Below, piece after piece: positions 1 through 7,829 of a DNA stretch of 64,000 nt. The translations under genes and the position numbers were made by a program. The notes below the pieces were generated by a model, which did no database searches, was not told the DNA's origin, and saw nothing but the letters and a program-made list of their open reading frames with translations. Origin of the DNA: Candidatus Gastranaerophilales bacterium (GTDB lineage: Bacteria > Cyanobacteriota > Vampirovibrionia > Gastranaerophilales > Gastranaerophilaceae). Numbering within the stretch: the first letter of the stretch is position 1; every line of letters begins with the position of its first letter. The stretch covers positions 1-64,000 of the forward strand of contig CALUUJ010000007.1 of NCBI GenBank assembly GCA_944323935.1. Reading direction: 5' to 3'.

Positions 1-1015
1 TTTTTGAATCCATTGTTTTTACTGAATCTAATACATATTTATAATTGAAAGCTATTGCAAGTTCATCACCTGAATATGAACAATCAATAATATCTTCTGA
101 TGTACCTGAATTTGGTGTTTCAGCCTTTAATACTAATTTATTATTATTAAAAGTGAATTTAACAATACTTGTTCTGTCATTTACCATAGTTGATACTCTG
201 TCTAAAGCAGAAATTAAATCATCTCTTGAAATAATTGAATTATTTGCGGTTGATTTTGGAATTAGTTGTTCATATGGAGGATATTCTCCTTCAATTAATC
301 TTGAATTAATAGCAAAACTCATTGTTTTTAGTGTTAATTTTGATTTATCAACAATTAAAATAACTTTTTCTTCTGTAATAAATGAACAAATTCTTACAAA
401 TTCATTCAAAGTTTTTGAAGGAATAACTATTTTTGCAGATTTTTCATCTTTATTTTTTATATTTTCTATTATTCTTGTTAATCTGTTACCATCAGTAGCA
501 GCCATTTCAAGCTTATTGCCTTTAATAAGACAAAAAACACCTGATATTACATTTCTGCTTTCATAATTAGCTGCAGCATACACGGTATTTTTAATTGATT
601 TTAAAAATGGTTCTAATTCAATTTCAATCTCATTTCCAACTGTCATTTCATCTTCAATTTTTGGAAATTCCTGAGCTGAAATACCTATAATTTCAAATTT
701 TGAATTACCACAAGTTATATTTACTACGTTTGTATCTTCATTTAATGAAAATTCAACCGGTTTATCTGGTAATTTTGCTGCTATTTCAAGCAACTTTTTT
801 GCAGGAAGAGTAATTTTACCTTCTTTTTTCACTGCAACTGTAGTTTTCGCTTTTATTGAAATTTCTAAATCAGTTGCACTTAAATTAAGAATATTATTTT
901 CTGCTTCAAACAATACATTCGCTAATACAGGTTGAACATTTCCTCTTTGAGCTGTCACCTTTTCAACTATTTTTAATTTATTCAATAAAGAATCTTTATC
1001 AATTGTAAAAAGCAT
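1..1015 (-). CDS. dnaN: DNA polymerase III subunit beta (sliding clamp), 3' end cut by window
   Basis: Translating the minus strand from the ATG at 1015-1013 gives an uninterrupted frame to the window edge (about 338 codons). It starts MLFTIDKDSLLNKLKIVEK and contains the DnaN landmarks MAATDGNRLTR and a late SRLIEGEYPPYEQLIP segment. Family members are about 365-380 residues, so roughly 30 C-terminal residues lie outside. The clamp is a ring that tethers the replicase to DNA. A ribosome site GAGGA sits 7 bases before the ATG, and a TATAAT-like -10 lies at 1048-1053 on the same strand. dnaA is 50 kb away, so dnaA-dnaN linkage is broken, as in cyanobacteria. The identity is secure; it is absent from simple ORF lists only because it has no stop inside the window. 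Confidence 0.97.
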   Translation of the reverse strand, partial: MLFTIDKDSLLNKLKIVEKVTAQRGNVQPVLANVLFEAENNILNLSATDLEISIKAKTTVAVKKEGKITLPAKKLLEIAAKLPDKPVEFSLNEDTNVVNITCGNSKFEIIGISAQEFPKIEDEMTVGNEIEIELEPFLKSIKNTVYAAANYESRNVISGVFCLIKGNKLEMAATDGNRLTRIIENIKNKDEKSAKIVIPSKTLNEFVRICSFITEEKVILIVDKSKLTLKTMSFAINSRLIEGEYPPYEQLIPKSTANNSIISRDDLISALDRVSTMVNDRTSIVKFTFNNNKLVLKAETPNSGTSEDIIDCSYSGDELAIAFNYKYVLDSVKTMDSK

Positions 1016-1500
1016 AATAATCCTCTATATAAACTGTGCACTTTATTATTATATAAGAAAAATAAAAAACGCTAAACTTTTTTTAATTTTGATATCTTCT
1101 TTCTATTTGTATTTTATTTTTTTTATTAATTATCTATATTAATATATTATAAAATAAAAGTAGTAATAAGCTTTTTTATATATTGTATAAAATTGTTATA
1201 AATTATTGTATCTATTAGTTTTTAGTCTTGTATAAAACTTGTAGAAACTTTTTTAAAAGATGTATATTTTTTATTTATTAAATTATAATTTTTTTTGTTT
1301 TTTTTAAGTTTTTAAATTTAAATTAAAGTTATAAACAATTTTATATAATAGTTTTCTACAGGTTTTATACATATTTTTTGTTAAAATTAATGTTAATTTT
1401 TTATACAAAAAAAGCATGAAAACATGCTATTTTATTAGTGTTTTTCATGCTTTAAAAATTAAAATTTTATTTTTCAATATTTTGTTTTATTTTTTTACTG
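1016..1500. other. candidate replication origin / AT-rich repeat-bearing gap upstream of dnaN
   Basis: A gap of about 500 bases with no credible gene and extreme AT content. It contains an inverted pair: GTATAAAACTTGTAGAAAC at 1230-1248 and its near complement at 1351-1370 (one mismatch over 19 bases). The 9-mer TTTTATACA occurs four times, twice in each orientation (1184-1192, 1229-1237, 1363-1371, 1399-1407). The paired elements contain TTTCTACA, one base from the cyanobacterial DnaA box TTTTCCACA. An exact TTTTCCACA occurs at 2321-2329, but inside a gene. In Synechococcus elongatus the origin lies upstream of dnaN (known). That this gap is the origin here is inference; the repeats could equally be regulatory sites for dnaN. 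Confidence 0.4.
1404..1453 (-). terminator. intrinsic terminator of the GT4 gene
   Basis: On the minus strand an AAAGCATGAAAA-type arm (1442-1453) pairs with 1411-1422, followed by a run of seven T and then a second T-rich stretch. It lies 70 bases after the stop of the glycosyltransferase at 1523. Confidence 0.7.
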
Positions 1501-1522
1501 TTCAAAACTTTATAAATTTGTT

Positions 1523-2614
1523 TTATTTTTTTTCAGCTATATTAATAAATTCTTCTGAAAATTTATCATATGTCATATTTTTGACAGTATTATAAGCATT
1601 TTTTGATATAGTTTTATAGTTTTTATCATTTAAATTTAAAACTTTAAACATAGCTTTATATAATTCTTTTGATTTATTTAATTTATTATAATCAATTATA
1701 AATCCATTTTCTTCATTTTTTATTATATCTGCTGCACCTGTTACTGATGAAACTATAGTTGGTAATGAATGAGCCATAGCTTCTGTTACAACAAGACCAA
1801 AAGGTTCTTTTATAGATGGAACAAGTAAACAATCTATAGAATTATAAAAACTATCCATATCTTCTTGTAATGGTAAATATTCAATATATTTTTCCAAATT
1901 AAGTATTTTTGTTAAAAACAAGATTATAAATTTATTTAATGAATTTTTAAAAGTGTCTTTATTTATTATTTTAACTTTAAAATTTTTATATTTATTTTTT
2001 AAATAAAATGATGCAAATAATGTTATAAAAGCACCTTTTTTATTAAAACTTTTTGCTACTAAACCAAATTTGAATAAATCATTATTTTTTATTTTAATTT
2101 TTTCTTCTTTTAATTCTACTCCTGGTGGTAGTATATATATTTTATCTGTTGGTATATTATAATTTTTTATATAATCTTCTTTTATAATATTTGAAGAAAT
2201 TACTATTTTTTTAATTTTAGATACATTTTTTAGTTCTTTTTTATAATTTATAATTTTTCTTTTATATGCTTTACTAAAAATTTTGCATATAAATAATTTT
2301 ATTTTATTTTTTTTCCACAAATATGAATGGTTATGAGAATATGAAACATCTGATGGACATTCTAAATCTGTAGAAATAACTAAATCATAATTCTTTATTA
2401 TATTTTCAAAATTATTATAAAAATTTTTATCTTTTATATATAAATTTACAATATTACTTTTTTCAATGTAAGAAATATTTGCATAAACATCTACTATATA
2501 ATTTCTTTTTAAAAGTTCTTTTATTATAAAGTGATTAACTTTTTCACCACCACCTAAAAAAACATTTTCAGTGTATTCTTTAACTACAAATATAACTTTT
2601 TTTTGATTAATCAT
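1523..2614 (-). CDS. glycosyltransferase family 4 (GT-B fold)
   Basis: 363 residues, predicted cytosolic. The N-terminal Rossmann half has a glycine-rich acceptor loop (FLGGGEK, residues 19-25). The C-terminal donor-binding half holds the retaining-GT4 signature EPFGLVVTE (E270 to E278, the EX7E motif), followed by a GAADII segment. Such enzymes transfer a sugar from a nucleotide donor to a polysaccharide or lipid acceptor; the donor and acceptor cannot be read from sequence. It is monocistronic with its own terminator at 1404-1453. The length (about 360-380 is usual) and reading frame look intact. It is very rich in Lys, Asn and Ile, in line with the AT-rich genome. Confidence 0.85.
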   Translation of the reverse strand: MINQKKVIFVVKEYTENVFLGGGEKVNHFIIKELLKRNYIVDVYANISYIEKSNIVNLYIKDKNFYNNFENIIKNYDLVISTDLECPSDVSYSHNHSYLWKKNKIKLFICKIFSKAYKRKIINYKKELKNVSKIKKIVISSNIIKEDYIKNYNIPTDKIYILPPGVELKEEKIKIKNNDLFKFGLVAKSFNKKGAFITLFASFYLKNKYKNFKVKIINKDTFKNSLNKFIILFLTKILNLEKYIEYLPLQEDMDSFYNSIDCLLVPSIKEPFGLVVTEAMAHSLPTIVSSVTGAADIIKNEENGFIIDYNKLNKSKELYKAMFKVLNLNDKNYKTISKNAYNTVKNMTYDKFSEEFINIAEKK

Positions 2615-2703
2615 TTTTTATATTCCACAAATAAAAATTTATATATATATTAGTTTATTAAAATTTTAAGGTCAATTAAAAATAATTTAAAATATTTATT
2701 TTT

Positions 2704-3003
2704 TTATATTTTGTTGAAATCATTAGATTTTTTATCGTGTAAAAATTTTGCCATTTTATATTGTTCAAAACTTAATGCAAAATTATATAAAGCATTAATT
2801 AAAGTTCTTCCTGTCTCACTTTTTGCTATAACTAATGTTTTTCCGTTATTATTTTTAGCAAAATATAATTCTGTTTTTAGTATATTATCAACTTTATCTA
2901 ATGATGGACGTTGTAATCTTTCTATTATCCATTCATTTAATAAATTTACGGAATTCTTATTTTTATTTTCCTGCAGGTATTTTGAAAATTCTTTTAATAT
3001 CAT
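2704..3003 (-). CDS. small hypothetical protein
   Basis: 99 residues, soluble, charged (many K, N, E), predicted mostly helical, with no signal or membrane segment. I do not recognise the family. The minus frame was preferred over an overlapping plus-strand frame (2711-3058) because the latter would be a run of Phe/Leu/Ile typical of antisense reading. No clear Shine-Dalgarno sequence precedes the ATG, so even the start is uncertain. It sits alone between the GT4 gene and a membrane-anchored unknown protein on the same strand. Confidence 0.5.
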   Translation of the reverse strand: MILKEFSKYLQENKNKNSVNLLNEWIIERLQRPSLDKVDNILKTELYFAKNNNGKTLVIAKSETGRTLINALYNFALSFEQYKMAKFLHDKKSNDFNKI

Positions 3004-3142
3004 TTTTATATTATATTTTTTTTTTAGTTTTAATACTACTTTTTTTATTTTTCAATAGTTATATAAAAATTAACAATAAATAATAAAAATATCATAGAAA
3101 AAGAAAATTAATAATATAATGCTTTAAAAAAGTTAATAGAAT

Positions 3143-4297
3143 TTAATTATTTTGTGCATATCTTAAAAATTCGATATATTCATTTAAAATATTTTTATAA
3201 GCATTATATTGACCTGATGATAGTACATATTCATTCCCTCTTCTAATACTTGTATTTTTAAGAATAGCATTACCTAAATTTGGATTTACTCTCATAGCTG
3301 TATTTATTAAATTTATAACCATATTATTAGTAGGATTTTGTTCCAATACCAGAAAAGGTACTTCTTTTGAAGCATTATTTAATGAACCTCTTACATATTT
3401 ACTTGCAATTTGTCCGATTGCATTTAATGTTTGATAATTTACATCACCTCTAAAATACATTGTAATAGGATCTTCACGTGTTCCCCACATTGATGCATCT
3501 TCATAAGTTTTATAATAAAAATCAGTAGGATTAATTCTATATATTCTGCCTGATTTATCTCTATATTTGCCTTGTGTCATTAATAAATCCAATTCTCTTA
3601 TTAATGTAGAGTCTCCTTTTACATTTAATGAAATTCTTTGACCAATTTGATTGGTCGGAATATCATTATATATTCTATATGTCCAACCGTTTTGTTTTAT
3701 AAGTTTAATATATGGATTTTGCGGATAATCAATTGCTGTCTGAATATTTTGTATGTAATCTGAAAAATTATTAGAATAAGTTTTTTTATATGGTCCTATA
3801 CTTCTTAATCTTGCATATTCATCTTTTATGAGAAATGCAAATTCTTGTTCTGATAATAATCTACTTTTAAATTTATTTTTAAGATATTTTATTCTTTCTT
3901 GTGAAATAATTGTTTGAGAATAATTTTTTATTCTATTTGTTTTTCTAATATTAGTAAATGTAGATCCAAATGATACAGAGTTCATTCTTTTAATTTGTTT
4001 ATCCTCTGTTTTATTTTTTGTTATTTTTTCTTCTTTTATTTTTGAATTTTTTCCTATAATTACAGAAGATAAACAAATAGTTCCTAATATAATTCCTATT
4101 TTTTTCCATTTATTTTTTATAATTTCTGCAAAACTCTTTAATTTTCCTTTAATATTATTTTTGTCATTTGCACAAATTGATCTATTATAACTATCATTCA
4201 AATAAGGTTTAGTCTTATTTTGTTGAACTTTACAGTTATTTGATTCTTTTTTAAAATTTATTTTAGACTCTTTATTTTTTATTCTTTCTATTATCAT
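3143..4297 (-). CDS. membrane-anchored protein of unknown function, effector-like C-terminal domain
   Basis: 384 residues. Residues 1-65 are basic and Asn/Lys-rich, 68-82 form one hydrophobic segment (IGIILGTICLSSVII), then comes a charged linker with MNSVSFGSTF (about 105-114). A folded domain follows from about 140 to the end. That domain holds RISLNV, a helix, and YYKTYEDASMWGTREDPITMYF. A strand-helix-strand order ending in an R-x-DP-x-x-x-YF strand loosely recalls HopA1/OspF-type effector domains, but I cannot establish homology. The topology suggests the C-terminal domain is either cytosolic and tethered, or exported. Monocistronic. Function unknown. Confidence 0.75.
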   Translation of the reverse strand: MIIERIKNKESKINFKKESNNCKVQQNKTKPYLNDSYNRSICANDKNNIKGKLKSFAEIIKNKWKKIGIILGTICLSSVIIGKNSKIKEEKITKNKTEDKQIKRMNSVSFGSTFTNIRKTNRIKNYSQTIISQERIKYLKNKFKSRLLSEQEFAFLIKDEYARLRSIGPYKKTYSNNFSDYIQNIQTAIDYPQNPYIKLIKQNGWTYRIYNDIPTNQIGQRISLNVKGDSTLIRELDLLMTQGKYRDKSGRIYRINPTDFYYKTYEDASMWGTREDPITMYFRGDVNYQTLNAIGQIASKYVRGSLNNASKEVPFLVLEQNPTNNMVINLINTAMRVNPNLGNAILKNTSIRRGNEYVLSSGQYNAYKNILNEYIEFLRYAQNN

Positions 4298-4482
4298 ATT
4301 TTAATTTTTCTTATTTATGGCTTTATAGATTTAAAAATAAAAAAATAGAAAAATTGATAAAAAATACAAAAAAATTAATTTCTTTAAATAATAAAAAAGC
4401 AATTTCAAAATTTAAAATTAAATTTTATTAAAATATTGCTAATAATTTATATTATAATTATTAAGTGAATTAAGGAAAAAAT

Positions 4483-5559
4483 ATGTCTGTCAAAGTTAGT
4501 ATTATTTTAGCTGTTTATAATGTAGAAAAGTATATTAAACAAACATTAGATAGTGTTGTAAATCAAACTTTTAAAGATATTGAAATAATAGTTGTAGATA
4601 ATAAATCAACGGATAAAACCCTTGAAATAGTTAATGAATATGCTAAAAAAGATGAACGTTTTGTAATATATAAAAATACAGAAAATTTAAAACAAGGTAT
4701 TGCAAGAAATTTTGGCGTTCAAATGGCTCGCGGAGAATACATTTTCTTTATTGATGGTGATGATTATATGGATTTAACCTGTATTGAGAAAATGTATAAT
4801 AAAATAACTAAAACAGGTGCTGATATTACTTTATGTACTTGGAATCAATTTGATGATGCTACAGGTAAAATAGATAAAAACCATGTATATGCTAAATTAA
4901 AACAAATACCAACAGAATTTGATAATAAAACATTTAATTGGCGAGATATAAAATACAGCGTTTTTTGGCAGACCAGTGTTCCTTGGGACAAGATATATAA
5001 ACGTGATTTTCTTATAAAAAAAGATGTTAAATTTCCGGGTGGTACTTTTTTTGAAGATAATGTTTTTGTTTATGATGCTTTATTCAAAGCTGAAAAAATG
5101 TCTGTTTTAAGAGAAGATTTGGTTTATTATCGAATTAACAGAAAAAATGCTGTTACCAGCTCAAGAAATCGTATTTTCTTTGATTATTTTAATATATTTA
5201 ATTCAATTGGTGATAATTTGAAGAAAATAAATTTATTTGATGAAATGAAGTATTATTATTGGGATTATAAAGTTATAACTCTTTATTGGTGGTTTATGAA
5301 AGTAAAACTTCCTTATAAACGTGAATTTTTCAATAGAATGAAATATGATTTTAAACATCTTGGTATGAAAGAAGAAGATAAAGAATTTGTCAGAAATCGT
5401 ACATTATTTTTAATAGATAGATTTACTAAAATGCCTTTTTTCATATATTATCCTTTATTTTTCTTTTTCGATAAAATTTTTAGAATAGAATTCGGAAAGA
5501 AAAATTATGCTGTAATTTTCTTTTCAACTTTTGAAAAATGGTATGATTATAAAAAGTAA
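4483..5559 (+). CDS. glycosyltransferase family 2 (GT-A fold)
   Basis: 358 residues. The N-terminal half is a typical GT2 catalytic domain: VSIILAVYNVEKYI (residues 5-18), VVDNKSTDKT (37-46), and the metal-binding DGDD at 91-94. A predicted acidic catalytic region follows (PGGTFFEDNVF, around 190-200). The C-terminal third is aromatic and basic (repeated YY, WW, FF) and may sit on the membrane. The role is probably transfer of a sugar during surface polysaccharide or glycolipid synthesis. It is transcribed away from the preceding gene and convergent with the SDR gene, whose stop codon abuts its own. The GGAAAAAAT stretch before the ATG is a weak ribosome site. Confidence 0.88.
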   Translation: MSVKVSIILAVYNVEKYIKQTLDSVVNQTFKDIEIIVVDNKSTDKTLEIVNEYAKKDERFVIYKNTENLKQGIARNFGVQMARGEYIFFIDGDDYMDLTCIEKMYNKITKTGADITLCTWNQFDDATGKIDKNHVYAKLKQIPTEFDNKTFNWRDIKYSVFWQTSVPWDKIYKRDFLIKKDVKFPGGTFFEDNVFVYDALFKAEKMSVLREDLVYYRINRKNAVTSSRNRIFFDYFNIFNSIGDNLKKINLFDEMKYYYWDYKVITLYWWFMKVKLPYKREFFNRMKYDFKHLGMKEEDKEFVRNRTLFLIDRFTKMPFFIYYPLFFFFDKIFRIEFGKKNYAVIFFSTFEKWYDYKK

Positions 5560-6288
5560 TTAAAAACCTAAAGATAATCCAGCACAAATATTTATGGATT
5601 GACCTGTTATTGTTTTTGCTTTATCGGATATTAAAAATTCACAAGTATTTGCTATTTCTTCAGGTGTAACGAATCTTCTTTGAGGAATTGTTTCTATTAT
5701 TTCATTTTTAGAAAAATCTTCTTCTAAGTTTTCATTATTTATTAATTCTGTATCAACCCAGCCGGGATTAATTATATTAACTGTTATGTTATTTTGAGCA
5801 ACTTCAAGTGCTAAAGATTTTGTTAATCCTATTAGTGAAGCTTTTGTCATTGAATAAATTGAAGCATTTGCTTCTCCCATAACACCTGATATTGAACCTA
5901 TATTTATAATTCTTCCCCAATTTTGTTTTTTCATATGAGGAATTACTAATTTTATAAGTTGATAAGGTGCAATTGAATTTAATTTTATAGAGTTTAATAT
6001 GTCTTTATCAGACATTTTTTCTATAGGTGAATAAAAATAAACTCCTGCATTATTCATTAGAATATCAATATTTATGTTTAACTTGTTAAAAAGTTTTTCG
6101 GCTGAATTATCTTCAAATAAATCAATATCTGTATAACCTGCAAAATTATTTTCATTACATAATTTTTCAAGTTTTTCTTTATATCTGCCTGTAATATATA
6201 CATTAAAATCATTTGCAAAATGTTTTGCAATAGAAAGTCCTATACCTTGTGAAGAGCCTGTTATTAATATATTTTTTTTATTCATCAT
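5560..6288 (-). CDS. short-chain dehydrogenase/reductase, FabG-like
   Basis: 242 residues, a classical SDR. It has the nucleotide-binding TGSSQGIG at 10-17, NNAG at 79-82, a serine in INIGSISG (about 134), and the catalytic YxxxK with Y145 and K149. The PGWVDTEL segment follows. The length matches 3-oxoacyl-ACP reductases, but SDRs of many substrates look alike, so FabG activity is not claimed. Its start overlaps the end of the preceding small gene by 11 bases, and that gene follows a HIT protein by 3 bases, so the three form one minus-strand operon. Confidence 0.85.
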   Translation of the reverse strand: MMNKKNILITGSSQGIGLSIAKHFANDFNVYITGRYKEKLEKLCNENNFAGYTDIDLFEDNSAEKLFNKLNINIDILMNNAGVYFYSPIEKMSDKDILNSIKLNSIAPYQLIKLVIPHMKKQNWGRIINIGSISGVMGEANASIYSMTKASLIGLTKSLALEVAQNNITVNIINPGWVDTELINNENLEEDFSKNEIIETIPQRRFVTPEEIANTCEFLISDKAKTITGQSINICAGLSLGF

Positions 6289-6601
6289 CTACATTTGTTA
6301 TAAAGCTTAAAAGTGACATTATGAAAGAATTTATTAATTCTGTTTTTTCATTATCTTCCAATGTTTTTATAAATTCAATACAAGTGTGTAAATTGTAATT
6401 TTTGTCATACCATCTGCTATATCTTGGCGGTGGATTATCATTCATATTTTTTATAGATATATCAAATTCATCTTTATATTTGGCTAATATAATTTGTAAA
6501 AAATCTTGAGAAATTAAATCTATAGTATATTCATCTACTGTTTCAAGTAACAGTAGAAGTTGTTTTAAATCAGGATATTTATCATACCAACGGTTGTACA
6601 T
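6278..6601 (-). CDS. small protein with two RWYDK repeats, unknown
   Basis: 107 residues, acidic, soluble and predicted helical. Two copies of a unit are visible. The first begins NRWYDKYPDLKQLLLLLETV at residue 3. The second begins SRWYDKNYNLHTCIEFIKTL near residue 62. The protein is thus a tandem duplication of a roughly 50-residue helical module. I recognise no named family. It lies 3 bases after the HIT gene stop and overlaps the SDR start, so it is co-transcribed with both. Confidence 0.75.
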   Translation of the reverse strand: MYNRWYDKYPDLKQLLLLLETVDEYTIDLISQDFLQIILAKYKDEFDISIKNMNDNPPPRYSRWYDKNYNLHTCIEFIKTLEDNEKTELINSFIMSLLSFITNVDDE

Positions 6602-6604
6602 TAT

Positions 6605-6940
6605 CTAACCTGCAGGCCAAGTAAATTCTCTTCCTGCCATTACATGGACATGAATATGAAATACTGTTTGTCCTGCGCTTGCTCCTGTATTAACTACTGT
6701 TCTATATTCTTTTATTCCCATTTTTTCAGTAATTTTAGGTATAGCTGAAAAAATATCTCCAAATACCTTTTGGTCTTTAATGTCATTTAAAGATGAATAA
6801 TGATTTTTAGGTATTACCAAAAAATGAACAGGTGCTTGAGGATTTAAATCATTAAATGCTACAACATTTTCATCTTCGTAGATAAAATTTGATGGAATTT
6901 CTTTATTTGCTATTTTACAAAATATACAATCAGAACTCAT
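6605..6940 (-). CDS. HIT-family (HINT-like) nucleotide-binding protein
   Basis: 111 residues, the normal length for a bacterial HINT protein. The histidine triad HIHVHV has H95, H97 and H99, and the CIFC pair (C5, C8) is the usual zinc-binding start. The family hydrolyses AMP-linked phosphoramidates such as adenosine 5'-monophosphoramidate (family knowledge). The motif and C-terminal WPAG are complete. First gene of a three-gene operon with the RWYDK protein and the SDR; a CTC-rich stretch just upstream gives GAGG on the minus strand as ribosome site. Confidence 0.92.
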   Translation of the reverse strand: MSSDCIFCKIANKEIPSNFIYEDENVVAFNDLNPQAPVHFLVIPKNHYSSLNDIKDQKVFGDIFSAIPKITEKMGIKEYRTVVNTGASAGQTVFHIHVHVMAGREFTWPAG

Positions 6941-7001
6941 AAAAACCTCATATAAATATACAAATTTAATAGTATATTTTTTTATTTAATAATGCAAATT
7001 T

Positions 7002-7763
7002 TTAACTATTTTCGGCAGCAGAATTCATACTTTCAAACAGGTCTTTATAATGTTTTATACCGTATCCCAAAATTGTTTTATAATTTATGTCTTTTAATTC
7101 AAATATTTTTTTCATGCCTGAATCTTCAATATCTATTTTCCCTTTATATATATATTCAAGCGGTCTTTTTTGTTTTTTATAATTTGAAGCTTCACTTACG
7201 GGGAAGCCGTTTTTTATATCATCAGGCAAGGCTTCTTTATTTTTTAATATACCGCCTTTATTTCTATATTCGGCCATTAAATCTTTAAAATAATCACTTC
7301 TTATAAATTTATTAACGTCATCTTCAGGTCTTATTACAATATTATCTGTATCAATAAATTCTGTCGGAATTCTTAAAAGAACAAGTCCGTTTTCTCTTTT
7401 TATAGCTTGTTCAACTAATGATTCAGCTAAAGTACGAGTACCTGTTGCGTTTTTTGTATTTCTCCAGTTAGATTGAAAATCTTCCATATCAAAAAGATAT
7501 ACACCATCTATTAAATCTTCTGAAGGCATTAAAAAACCTGTTTTCATTATTCTTTCATAATTTGTTGAATTTGTAAGATGGTATAAATATTTAGGAAGAG
7601 TTAAACTTTCTTTTTGGGGTTCTTCAATTTTTTTAGGTTTCTCGCTGCTTCTTACAAAAACATCTCCAATTTCTTGAGATTTAAAAGCAGAATATTTTAC
7701 ATTAGTTCTATATAATGTTTTTGCTGGGACGTTATAATGTATTGTGTTAAAATTAATTCTCAT
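7002..7763 (-). CDS. possible ADP-ribosyltransferase-fold protein (DarT/KptA-like pattern)
   Basis: 253 residues. Residues 1-50 are low in predicted structure, with SAFKSQEIGDVFV. From 58 the sequence reads YLYHLTNSTNYERIMKTGFL, then GVYLF (87-91). This is the H...I-x-x-x-G-hydrophobic opening of ART-fold enzymes such as DarT and KptA, where the histidine (H62) grips NAD. A late EYIYKGKIDI (about 213) could carry the catalytic Glu strand. Assignment rests on this pattern only. It could be a toxin, an exported effector or an RNA-modifying enzyme. No antitoxin-like partner follows. The start lies in the leader of the divergent mnmE gene. Confidence 0.6.
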   Translation of the reverse strand: MRINFNTIHYNVPAKTLYRTNVKYSAFKSQEIGDVFVRSSEKPKKIEEPQKESLTLPKYLYHLTNSTNYERIMKTGFLMPSEDLIDGVYLFDMEDFQSNWRNTKNATGTRTLAESLVEQAIKRENGLVLLRIPTEFIDTDNIVIRPEDDVNKFIRSDYFKDLMAEYRNKGGILKNKEALPDDIKNGFPVSEASNYKKQKRPLEYIYKGKIDIEDSGMKKIFELKDINYKTILGYGIKHYKDLFESMNSAAENS

Positions 7764-7829
7764 ATTCGGCTAAAATATAAAAAATATTTAAATTTGCGTA
7801 TTTTAGCTATAATTATACTTGAGGTTAAT

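Noticed and set aside
45-566. Plus-strand 173-residue frame
   Set aside because: It lies fully antisense to dnaN, whose minus-strand translation is unmistakable; its Leu/Phe/Ser-rich sequence is typical of a shadow frame.
2711-3058. Plus-strand 115-residue hydrophobic frame
   Set aside because: Antisense to the charged minus-strand 99-residue frame; the composition (runs of F and L) looks like complement of Lys/Asn codons, and it has no ribosome site.
7737-7829. Longer N-terminus for MnmE
   Set aside because: The extra 31 residues precede a GAGG-supported ATG and the conserved start of the family, and overlap the divergent gene.
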